This document shows, piece after piece, positions 26,389 through 31,845 of a stretch of DNA of 39,604 bases (within the stretch, counting starts at the first letter, position 1; each line of letters starts with the position of its first letter). Below the pieces are notes generated by a model. It saw nothing but the letters and a program-made list of their open reading frames with translations. It was not told where the DNA came from and did not search any database. The DNA is taken from positions 1-39,604 of IMG/VR virus record IMGVR_UViG_3300025147_000008. One strand, written 5' to 3'. Source of the DNA: a virus. A program made the position numbers and the translations under genes.

Positions 26389-26505
26389 ATGAAAAAAAAC
26401 GAGGACGAGCGAGTAGATTTAGATTACTCCGCTGAGATCGCATTTCTCTTGAAGCAAGAAGAGGAAGAAGGAAAAAAGGAAGAAGGAAAAACCGATGAGC
26501 AATAA
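26389..26505 (+). CDS. Small charged protein in the lysis cassette
   Basis: 38 residues, starting immediately after the holin stop, with GACGGAGG upstream, and overlapping the lysin start by eleven bases. Sequence opens MKKNEDERVDLDYSAEIAFL and ends in a Glu/Lys run. Too short for a fold assignment. It may only provide translational coupling to the lysin, whose ribosome binding site AAGGAAGAAGG lies inside it. Confidence 0.5.
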   Translation: MKKNEDERVDLDYSAEIAFLLKQEEEEGKKEEGKTDEQ

Positions 26506-27406
26506 AACGAACATCGGGCTTGTTGAGTATGTCAAAAGTAAACTGAGCATTCCAACGATCTACATGCTGAGCGGGATCGGTCGCAGACTGACAGAAGCGA
26601 TGATTCAGTCACGCATTGCAAGTAGAGACGCGTATACCATTCAAAACGTGAACACAATTAGAGCCGGTATGGGTAAATACTGCTTTGACTGTGTTGGGTT
26701 GATCAAAGGCTATCTGTGGGAGTTAGCTCCCGGTGTGATCAACTATGTTGGTTCTCAAGATCAGAACGTTCTGATGATGTATAATGCCTCTCATGAAAAG
26801 GGCCTCTTGCCATCGATGCCGGATATCCCCGGACTGCTCGTTATGACTTCTGATTTAGGTCATGTTGGAATCTACATCGGTAAAGAGAACGGCATCAACC
26901 AATATATCGAATGTACTCCGGCTTGGGGAGCTTGGGGAGTTACTCGCAGTGCAGCTTCCGGATCCGCGCACAATCGGTCATGGAAGTACTGGTGCAAATA
27001 TGTTTTAATCGATTATCTTCCGGTTGGAGAAACAACGTATCAGACCCACATTCAAAACGTTGGTGATTCCACTGTATCGAGTGACGGACAGATCTCCGGA
27101 ACAACTGAAAAAGGTCTCAGGGTGGAAGCAATCATCATTCACGGACATTGTACCTATCGGGTCCACGTTCAGAACATCGGATGGATGGATTTCGTTCGTG
27201 ATATTTGGACCGGAACTAAAAATAGAGCATTACGACTTGAAGCCATTGAGATTATGGCAGATGAAGGTTACAAGGTTGAAGCACAGGCTCATGTTGCTAA
27301 CATCGGATGGATGCCTATTCAAACAGGTAAAGATGTTACGATCGGTACAGTCGGAGAGTCTAAGGCGATTGAAGCCGTAGCGATTAAAGTTAGCAGGGTG
27401 GCATAA
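26495..27406 (+). CDS. Endolysin: cysteine amidase/peptidase domain plus ChW-type repeats
   Basis: 303 residues. The N-terminal domain (1-170) has the NlpC/P60-CHAP-like catalytic start KYCFDCVGLIKGYLW with C66, and the histidine motif GHVGIYIG with H123, so a cell-wall cysteine hydrolase. From residue 182 three repeats follow, each with a HVQNIGW-like strand, a G-rich turn and a LRLEAIEI-like strand: the Clostridial hydrophobic-W (ChW) wall-binding repeat. The repeats point to a Clostridia-like host. No signal peptide; release needs the holin. Confidence 0.88.
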   Translation: MSNKTNIGLVEYVKSKLSIPTIYMLSGIGRRLTEAMIQSRIASRDAYTIQNVNTIRAGMGKYCFDCVGLIKGYLWELAPGVINYVGSQDQNVLMMYNASHEKGLLPSMPDIPGLLVMTSDLGHVGIYIGKENGINQYIECTPAWGAWGVTRSAASGSAHNRSWKYWCKYVLIDYLPVGETTYQTHIQNVGDSTVSSDGQISGTTEKGLRVEAIIIHGHCTYRVHVQNIGWMDFVRDIWTGTKNRALRLEAIEIMADEGYKVEAQAHVANIGWMPIQTGKDVTIGTVGESKAIEAVAIKVSRVA

Positions 27407-27696
27407 TGGCAACAGTTGCGGATCTCGAAAAGAGATTAGATCGTCAGGATGAACGAATTAGTTCAATTGAATCATACAATTCAGGAATGAACGAGAAAAT
27501 GATTCGTCTTGACGAGAAGATGAATAGTTCAAATAGTGAAATGAAACGCATCAATGATAAAATAGTTGAAGTAGCAACAGATGTTAAAACACTAATCATG
27601 GAACCAGGCAAGAAGTATAACATTCTATGGGTAGCAGCTGCTTCTTCTATCATCAGTGGTATTATTGGATTCGCCATAGCATTTGTCGCTAAGTAG
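27406..27696 (+). CDS. XhlA-like lysis protein
   Basis: 96 residues, TAATG overlap with the lysin. A coiled-coil N-terminal two-thirds (VADLEKRLDRQDERISSIES, KMNSSNSEMKRINDKIVEV) and one C-terminal membrane segment (WVAAASSIISGIIGFAIAFV). This is the build of XhlA-type proteins that work with holin and amidase in Bacillota phages. Last gene of the late operon; no clear terminator follows before the RNA locus. Confidence 0.8.
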   Translation: MATVADLEKRLDRQDERISSIESYNSGMNEKMIRLDEKMNSSNSEMKRINDKIVEVATDVKTLIMEPGKKYNILWVAAASSIISGIIGFAIAFVAK

Positions 27697-27783
27697 TTTG
27701 AACTATCTCAAATATTGCGACAGTTGGCAAATGCAAATTTTACATTTAATACGCAATTGCCCTATGTTGAATGTAATTGAATA

Positions 27784-27792
27784 TGATATAAT
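27784..27792 (+). promoter_or_regulatory. Extended -10 promoter of the structured RNA
   Basis: TGATATAAT: a perfect TATAAT (27787-27792) preceded by the TGn extension. The -35 region is weak, which is usual for extended -10 promoters. Start is expected near 27799, a few bases before the first helix of the RNA. No gene follows within 700 bases. Confidence 0.75.
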
Positions 27793-27804
27793 TCTTATAG
27801 ATAA

Positions 27805-27940
27805 ACTGTCGTGGCGGAATAGGTAAACGCAAGTAATCGGTTGCCAACAAAATTGGTAGGTTATATTTCCGTCTGTGGCGTCAGCGCCCGATAAAACAAC
27901 AGATAAAGAACCTTGTAATGTGCAAATCATTACCGACAGT
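27805..27940 (+). ncRNA. tRNA-Leu-like domain with insertion
   Basis: ACTGTCG (27805-27811) pairs perfectly with CGACAGT (27934-27940) as a 7-bp acceptor stem. T8 and G9 follow, then a D-arm of tRNA-Leu type, GCGGAATAGGTAAACGC (27814-27830, stem GCG/CGC). A T-arm-like hairpin GTAATG, loop TGCAAAT, CATTAC (27915-27933) abuts the acceptor. Between the arms are 84 bases instead of about 30, with a long hairpin at 27834-27863 and a nested one at 27872-27903. No encoded CCA, no normal anticodon loop, and T-loop position 55 is G. Probably not a working tRNA. Confidence 0.55.
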
Positions 27941-28046
27941 TTAACAAAAATATCTCCGCCTACCGTAGACGGAATACAAATTAACGGTTTGCTAAATATC
28001 TTCGCTTACCGCAAGCGAATAATAAATTAACGGCTCGACAAATAGT

Positions 28047-28076
28047 CTTGCAACCATAGCAAGTAAAATATATGGT
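28047..28076 (+). ncRNA. H-type pseudoknot
   Basis: Stem 1: CTTGC (28047-28051) with GCAAG (28059-28063). Stem 2: loop bases ACCATA (28053-28058) with TATGGT (28071-28076). Loop 1 is one base and loop 3 is TAAAATA, seven bases and A-rich. These lengths match classical H-type pseudoknots. It lies six bases before the terminator stem. Confidence 0.6.
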
Positions 28077-28081
28077 AATTA

Positions 28082-28107
28082 GGTGGTACTTCGGTATCAC
28101 CTTTTTT
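28082..28107 (+). terminator. Intrinsic terminator (UUCG loop) within the RNA locus
   Basis: Stem GGTGGTAC (28082-28089), loop TTCG, stem GTATCACC (28094-28101) with one G-T, then TTTTTT. The T-run is on the plus strand only, which gives the RNA its direction. It may end a short form of the RNA or be read through to the longer form. Confidence 0.85.
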
Positions 28108-28280
28108 ATTTGCAAACTTGTACCGTTCTATCGCGCTATAATCAACGGTGAGCGATTTACAGACCGTTACAGCGTGATTACAGATAAACTTAGCAACTAT
28201 GCATACCTGTGCAAATAATCGTTGTAGCGTGTTTAAATGATGTTGTTCCACGCACATGGTACAAAGTTAAATTAAGTGAA

Positions 28281-28333
28281 ACATGACAGTTCATAGTTAC
28301 TGTGAACAATATATATATTGTGAACTGTCATGT
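28281..28333. repeat. 13-bp perfect inverted repeat with nested palindrome
   Basis: ACATGACAGTTCA (28281-28293) and TGAACTGTCATGT (28321-28333) flank 27 bases that contain the palindrome ACAATATATATATTGT (28306-28321). No T-run follows. It could be the 3' boundary of the RNA, a protein-binding site, or a recombination site. Confidence 0.8.
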
Positions 28334-28505
28334 AAATTTGAAATAAACTTGACACATGCTTATATTTGAACATCTGTGCGCATAAATCGAAATAAGTTTA
28401 GTGAGAATGTATAATCGAAATACACGGGTAAATAGGAAAGAATTTAGACTGTGAAAGAAATACATGGGTAAAATCAAATAAAAAAGTCCTAACATCAGGA
28501 CTTGA
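28334..28505. other. Gene-free stretch with direct repeat GAAATACAYGGGTAAA
   Basis: No gene. A 16-base near repeat lies at 28417-28433 and 28457-28474 (40 bases apart), and a similar motif in reverse lies at about 30173-30188 before the integrase start (TTTTAACCCATGTAAT). Spaced copies either side of an integrase gene suggest arm-type integrase or excisionase sites. A TATAAT box with a weak -35 (28387-28415) is also present. Confidence 0.45.
28480..28503 (-). terminator. Terminator of the 67-residue membrane protein gene
   Basis: Read on the minus strand: AGTCCT, loop GATGTT, AGGACT, followed by TTTTTTAT. It starts directly at the stop codon of the gene at 28506. A dedicated terminator supports an independently transcribed unit. 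Confidence 0.85.
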
Positions 28506-28709
28506 TTATGCCATTAGTTTACTAACTGTTGTTATCATATATATTCCAACAAAACTAAATATAGCGAACAGGATTCCTATAACAATCATAACTAATTTTA
28601 TTCTTTGATGGTGCTTTGGTAGAAACTTCCACCATAATACAAATGATATGCCATAAATAACTACAAATAATAACATAGTCCAAATAAATGTACTTGCATA
28701 ATCGTTCAT
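28506..28709 (-). CDS. Small two-span membrane protein, moron candidate
   Basis: 67 residues with two hydrophobic segments (about 8-27 and 37-60, MLLFVVIYGISFVLWW and LVMIVIGILFAIFSFVGIYM) and a short basic loop HHQRIK between them. It has its own promoter and terminator and lies between the lysis genes and the integrase, opposite to the late operon. That is the usual setting of lysogenic-conversion genes expressed from the prophage, for example superinfection-exclusion proteins. Function is inference. Confidence 0.7.
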   Translation of the reverse strand: MNDYASTFIWTMLLFVVIYGISFVLWWKFLPKHHQRIKLVMIVIGILFAIFSFVGIYMITTVSKLMA

Positions 28710-28734
28710 AAAGTATCCCCACTTTCTTAATTAA

Positions 28735-28762
28735 ATTATATACCTTAATAATGGCAAGTAAA
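28735..28762 (-). promoter_or_regulatory. Promoter of the small membrane protein gene
   Basis: Read on the minus strand: TTTACT (28757-28762) and TATAAT (28735-28740) with 16 bases between. The start codon is at 28709, with GTGGGGATA as a ribosome binding site. It would be active in the lysogen without phage factors. Confidence 0.6.
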
Positions 28763-28768
28763 CAAGAA

Positions 28769-29011
28769 GTTTACATGTAACTGTAACAGTTTTGCAACAC
28801 TTTTTACTTATTGGTTATGATTTACGGTAATTCACGATAAATTGTAATATTTTTAAATGAACGATAAAGACTTTCAACAGACGGTAAAGGTTTATATGTT
28901 CTCAAAATTGCAATTGTGAGGTAATAGTAGAAGTAAATTAAAAAGACGGCTAATTACCGTCTTCTTTTATGCGTTGCCTATTACTGATTGTAACGGATTT
29001 GCAACATTTTC
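28769..29011. other. Candidate attP / integrase-site region
   Basis: Between the small membrane gene and the integrase end. Contains TTACATGTAA palindrome (28771-28780) and TGTAACAGTTTTGCAACACT at 28782, repeated with four mismatches in 23 bases at 28989-29011 inside the integrase end. This is where attP sits in phages with this gene order, but the core cannot be fixed without the host junctions. Confidence 0.35.
28943..28963 (-). terminator. Bidirectional terminator after the integrase gene
   Basis: AAGACGG (28943-28949), loop CTAATTA, CCGTCTT (28957-28963). The T-run for the minus strand is TTTTAATTT after the stem; the plus strand has CTTTTAT. It lies three bases after the integrase stop and can stop transcription from both sides. 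Confidence 0.8.
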
Positions 29012-30133
29012 TGTGTTTTCGCTCGTTTTAGGGGGTTGATTATTGAAATTATCTATCTTTTGAACCATATCATGTTGCAATTCATCGAACCATTGACCAT
29101 AAGTTTTATTAACTTGATCTATATTGTCACCAATTCTCTTAGAAATATCAAATGCACTGAATCCCATCTGTCGCAAGAATGACACATGAGAATGCCGAAA
29201 GGCGTGAACATTGATATATGGAAGACCGGCTACTTCTGCGTTTTTCTTTAACGAAGCTTGTAAAGTTGAAATGCCATAGTGTTCATCAAACCCAAACACA
29301 ATAGCGTTCGGAGTATATCCGTATGTGTGCTGGTGCTTGTATATGAGCCGTCCTATGATTGTTTTAACTTCTGATGTCATCATTACCTTGCGATAGCTAT
29401 TAGCCGTCTTAGGCGTCTTCTCGTCCTTCTTATTGACATGATCGTAAGTCTTATTTACATCAATCGTTCCTTTAACCATATCAATATCTTCGACTTGTAA
29501 TGCTATAACTTCTCCGACACGCATACCAGTCCAAAACAATGTAATGAATATATCACGTTGCATCGGCTTTTTAACTACTTGGATAAACTGGTTAAACTGT
29601 TCAGGTGTCCAATGGTGAATTACTCGTTTCTTTTCATCGCGAGATACGTTCGGTAACTTGAATGGATATTTATCTAAATATTCCATTGTTACACCGTAAT
29701 TTAATATTGTGCGTAAATCGTTCTGAATACCTTCTAAATATGAATTAGACAAAGGTGTCTTTTTGACTCGTGAAGTACAATCAAGCAAACCATTCTGCCA
29801 CTTGCTTATATCTCTCACATTTACCTTATCGGCTATCATTTTACCGATTGTTGGTTCAATGTACTTTTCGTGGATCAATTCTCGGTTCTGCTTTGTTCTT
29901 TCTTTTAAATTAGTATTTGCAACATATAATCGAAACAAATCACTAACGGTAACTTGACTTAGACTGTAGCCTGATTCTTTAATATAACTAGTATAAAAAG
30001 AAATCGCATCTTTGCCACTCTTCCATTCGATATGTGCAAAGTGTTTCTGATGCCATTTACCGTCTTTTTCTTTTACTCTGAATCGGATATGATAGATCCC
30101 GTCTTTTTCCTTTTTAGGTTTAGGTTCACGCAT
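28967..30133 (-). CDS. int: Tyrosine integrase
   Basis: 388 residues. N-terminal arm-binding domain with YHIRFRVKEKDGKWHQKHF, then a SAM-like core-binding domain (about 60-150), then the catalytic domain: R205 in TGMRVGEV, K242, H310 and R313 in HAFRHSH, and the nucleophile Y345 in NKTYGQW. All catalytic residues are present. It joins attP to the host site and, with an excisionase, reverses it. Ribosome binding site GAAAGGAATAAAA on the minus strand. Transcribed divergently from the early operon. Confidence 0.95.
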   Translation of the reverse strand: MREPKPKKEKDGIYHIRFRVKEKDGKWHQKHFAHIEWKSGKDAISFYTSYIKESGYSLSQVTVSDLFRLYVANTNLKERTKQNRELIHEKYIEPTIGKMIADKVNVRDISKWQNGLLDCTSRVKKTPLSNSYLEGIQNDLRTILNYGVTMEYLDKYPFKLPNVSRDEKKRVIHHWTPEQFNQFIQVVKKPMQRDIFITLFWTGMRVGEVIALQVEDIDMVKGTIDVNKTYDHVNKKDEKTPKTANSYRKVMMTSEVKTIIGRLIYKHQHTYGYTPNAIVFGFDEHYGISTLQASLKKNAEVAGLPYINVHAFRHSHVSFLRQMGFSAFDISKRIGDNIDQVNKTYGQWFDELQHDMVQKIDNFNNQPPKTSENTENVANPLQSVIGNA

Positions 30134-30212
30134 TTTTATTCCTTTCTGTCAACCAACTTTTAGTGACATGATTTTATTTTAACCCATGTAATAAAAAATG
30201 CATTTACATCAT

Positions 30213-30229
30213 CTTGAAATATATTCAAG
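30213..30229. promoter_or_regulatory. Palindrome upstream of integrase
   Basis: CTTGAA, five bases ATATA, TTCAAG: a 17-bp perfect inverted repeat 80 bases upstream of the integrase start, in the 163-base gap to the repressor end. Its arms differ from the repressor operators, so another regulator may bind here. The plus strand after it holds a good ribosome binding site (GTGGAGGG) and a 14-codon frame (30266-30310) of doubtful value. Confidence 0.5.
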
Positions 30230-30296
30230 TGATACAATATAACTAACTCGTGGAGGGAAAAAATAATGATAATAATAAAAATATTTTTGAATATTA

Positions 30297-30545
30297 TTAT
30301 AAGTATTTAGTCATTGAAGCAAATACTTCATTTATATCTTTATAAAAAAAGTCACAGAATACTTTTAATACTTTTGTAGGAACTTTGCGTCTACCCGCTT
30401 CATATGCTTGAATTGTTTGATGTGGTATTTTAATTTTTTTATCTAGTTCTCTTAATGTCAAATGAAATTCATCATCACGCCATGTGCGTAACAAATTGCC
30501 AAGTTCAACATCAAATTTATCTAATTCTTTATTTGATTCTTTCAT
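30297..30545 (-). CDS. XRE-family repressor (CI-like)
   Basis: 82 residues, a single helix-turn-helix domain: TLRELDKKIKIPHQTIQAYE followed by AGRRKVPTKVLKVFCDFF. It lacks a C-terminal peptidase or dimer domain, so it is not a RecA-cleavable LexA-type repressor; induction may depend on the antirepressor at 32964. Its promoter contains one of the operators, so it should control itself. Divergent from the Cro-like gene. Confidence 0.82.
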   Translation of the reverse strand: MKESNKELDKFDVELGNLLRTWRDDEFHLTLRELDKKIKIPHQTIQAYEAGRRKVPTKVLKVFCDFFYKDINEVFASMTKYL

Positions 30546-30574
30546 GTTATTTCCTACCTTCTTTATAATTATAT

Positions 30575-30602
30575 ATTATACTCATGTGCCTACAGAATGC
30601 AA
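30575..30602 (-). promoter_or_regulatory. Repressor promoter
   Basis: Read on the minus strand: TTGCAT (30597-30602), 16 bases, TATAAT (30575-30580). The first operator (30588-30604) covers the spacer and -35, so binding would block or tune repressor synthesis. Confidence 0.7.
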
Positions 30603-30604
30603 TC
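30588..30604. promoter_or_regulatory. Operator O1
   Basis: GCCTACAGAATGCAATC: one good half-site (GCCTAC) and a degraded second half. Lies inside the repressor promoter. Confidence 0.6.
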
Positions 30605-30624
30605 AAATTATTAATTTATAAATA

Positions 30625-30653
30625 TTGCCTACAAAATGTAATTTTTATATTGT
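30625..30653 (+). promoter_or_regulatory. Early rightward promoter
   Basis: TTGCCT (30625-30630), 17 bases, TATTGT (30648-30653). Operator O2 overlaps the -35 box. It should drive the Cro-like gene and early operon. Confidence 0.55.
30627..30643. promoter_or_regulatory. Operator O2
   Basis: GCCTACAAAATGTAATT: a full left half-site and a GTA partial right half. Overlaps the -35 box of the early promoter. Confidence 0.65.
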
Positions 30654-30688
30654 AAATGAATAATGTTAGTGCTACTATGGTGTTGCAA

Positions 30689-30705
30689 GCCTACTAAATG
30701 TAGGC
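30689..30705. promoter_or_regulatory. Operator O3 (perfect)
   Basis: GCCTACTAAATGTAGGC: perfect 6-bp arms around five bases. It defines the consensus. Lies in the leader of the Cro-like gene, just before the ribosome binding site AGGAGG (30717-30722). Confidence 0.8.
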
Positions 30706-30731
30706 AAGATAGAGAAAGGAGGTTCACTAAT

Positions 30732-30929
30732 ATGGACAAAAAATATAGTTTGCGAGACATTAGAAAGGATTTGCTTAAGTATAATCAACATGAAATGGCA
30801 GTCGAAATGGAAGTAGGGTTCACAGCATGGAGAAGTATTGAAAATGGTGTATCAGACTGCCCTACAAAGATTACTGCAAAGATCATGAAAATGACTGGAT
30901 TAAGATTTGAACAAATAATCTTCAACTAA
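30732..30929 (+). CDS. Cro-like regulator
   Basis: 65 residues from ATG 30732, nine bases after AAAGGAGG; the in-frame ATG at 30663 lies across operator O3 and lacks a ribosome binding site. Contains NQHEMAVEMEVGFTAWRSIE and PTKITAKIMKMTGLRFEQII, a HTH of XRE/Cro type. As first gene of the early transcript, opposite a repressor and amid shared operators, it should be the lytic-side partner of the switch. Confidence 0.75.
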   Translation: MDKKYSLRDIRKDLLKYNQHEMAVEMEVGFTAWRSIENGVSDCPTKITAKIMKMTGLRFEQIIFN

Positions 30930-30946
30930 TTTTTTTTGATAAAGAT

Positions 30947-30963
30947 GACTACAAAATGTAGCC
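30947..30963. promoter_or_regulatory. Operator O4
   Basis: GACTACAAAATGTAGCC: CTAC/GTAG arms perfect, outer positions degraded. Lies after the Cro-like gene and before the next, so a second control point in the early operon is likely. Confidence 0.65.
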
Positions 30964-30992
30964 TATTAAGTTAAAGAGAAAGGAAATAGTCA

Positions 30993-31208
30993 ATGGAAAG
31001 TAAATATGTAGATGTGAATGATGTATTCGTTATTGCAGAAATCAAGGGGAAAGTTAAAGCACGAGCAATTATTGCTGAAGCAAATCAGTTAGCAAAAAAT
31101 CGTGGCTACTTCATCCCACATCAGTTTAAAGCACCAAGAGATTTGGTACTCGAAGTATTAGGACAAAAAAGTTCAAACGAACAAGGAGAAACAAATGGAA
31201 AAAATTAA
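30993..31208 (+). CDS. Small DNA-binding candidate (excisionase or regulator)
   Basis: 71 residues, GAAAGGAAATAG upstream. N-terminal YVDVNDVFVIAEIKGKVKA and FKAPRDLVLEVLG flank a helical middle; overall like a short winged-helix or Xis-type protein but without a decisive motif. Its position right after the switch, under operator O4, would suit an excisionase or early activator. Overlaps the next gene by 14 bases. Confidence 0.5.
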   Translation: MESKYVDVNDVFVIAEIKGKVKARAIIAEANQLAKNRGYFIPHQFKAPRDLVLEVLGQKSSNEQGETNGKN

Positions 31209-31689
31209 ACAGATTGAAGAAGTTAAATCGCTTGGTTTAGGAAATCAAGGATTGCTAAACGGACAGAATGGTTCTCGACTAGGCATGAGTGGAATGATTG
31301 GTAGTTTGTTTGGTGGTTCTAATTACGATGGATATAAAGTTGTCACAACCGAACACACCTATTTAATTCTAATTGATAACGGACAAAGTTGTTGCGAAAG
31401 TTGGGGTTATCTATCAACGAACGATGATGTAAATGATTTCGTTGGTGCAAATTTATTAGATTTCAAACTAACCGATACAGCGCTGAATACTAAAAAGCTT
31501 AGTGAAGAATCACGCTACATTGTATGGAATGGAAAAATTGATCTTGACGCTGGTGGAATCCAATTCGTTGATATTGAAACCGATAAAGGCGTACTTCAAT
31601 TTGCGGTATATAACTCACACAACGGATATTACGGACACCCAATTCTAATTGCGAAAGACAATGAAATATTGTTGAGTGACACATTATGA
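31195..31689 (+). CDS. DUF7448-like protein
   Basis: 164 residues. The centre, YDGYKVVTTEHTYLILIDNG then QSCCESWGYLSTNDDVNDFV and GANLLDFKLTD, matches the pattern of DUF7448 proteins found in Gram-positive phages. The CC pair and tryptophan are typical. Function of the family is unknown. Ribosome binding site AAGGAGAAACAA. Confidence 0.7.
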   Translation: MEKIKQIEEVKSLGLGNQGLLNGQNGSRLGMSGMIGSLFGGSNYDGYKVVTTEHTYLILIDNGQSCCESWGYLSTNDDVNDFVGANLLDFKLTDTALNTKKLSEESRYIVWNGKIDLDAGGIQFVDIETDKGVLQFAVYNSHNGYYGHPILIAKDNEILLSDTL

Positions 31690-31826
31690 AATTTACAACC
31701 AATCTCGACAACACAGAATCGCCAGTATCGGAGCAGCCAAATAACAAATGGACAGCGTTCCTGCTCATTGTAGCATTAGCACTCATCATCACTGGAATTG
31801 TTGAATTAGTGAGTATGGCACTATGA
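31686..31826 (+). CDS. Small single-span membrane protein
   Basis: 46 residues, ATGA overlap with the previous gene. A polar first half (about 20 residues with N, S, E) and then WTAFLLIVALALIITGIVEL, one membrane span, ending almost at the C-terminus. Tail-anchored small phage proteins of this sort have no assigned role. Confidence 0.65.
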   Translation: MKFTTNLDNTESPVSEQPNNKWTAFLLIVALALIITGIVELVSMAL

Positions 31827-31845
31827 CCACTCAAAAGGAGAACAA

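Larger units (their letters stand above)
27800..28333 (+). ncRNA. Structured non-coding RNA locus, tRNA-like 5' domain (class unknown)
   Basis: No convincing gene lies in 27697-28505. After the promoter the sequence holds: a tRNA-like domain (27805-27940); a hairpin TCCG...CGGA (about 27954-27972); a 7-bp hairpin TTCGCTT/AAGCGAA (about 28000-28020); a pseudoknot (28047-28076); a UUCG terminator hairpin with U6 (28082-28107); a domain closed by ACTTGTACC with GGTACAAAGT (about 28116-28265); and an inverted repeat (28281-28333). The 5' segment AACTGTCGTG (27804-27813) can also pair with CATGACAGTT (28282-28291), closing the whole unit at about 490 bases. Two products are possible: about 308 bases ending at the terminator, or about 490-535 bases. 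Size, complexity and phage location recall ROOL and GOLLD RNAs; membership is not shown. Confidence 0.7.

Noticed and set aside
27805-27940. Functional tRNA-Leu gene
   Set aside because: Inter-arm length is far too long, no proper anticodon loop, T-loop has G55 and no CCA is encoded.
28027-28257. 76-residue minus-strand frame across the RNA locus
   Set aside because: It crosses the terminator and pseudoknot, lacks a good ribosome binding site and has no protein-like pattern; the RNA reading explains the sequence better.
30266-30310. 14-codon frame with a good ribosome binding site before the repressor end
   Set aside because: Too short and very AT-rich (mostly I); antisense to the repressor end; kept only as a note at the palindrome.
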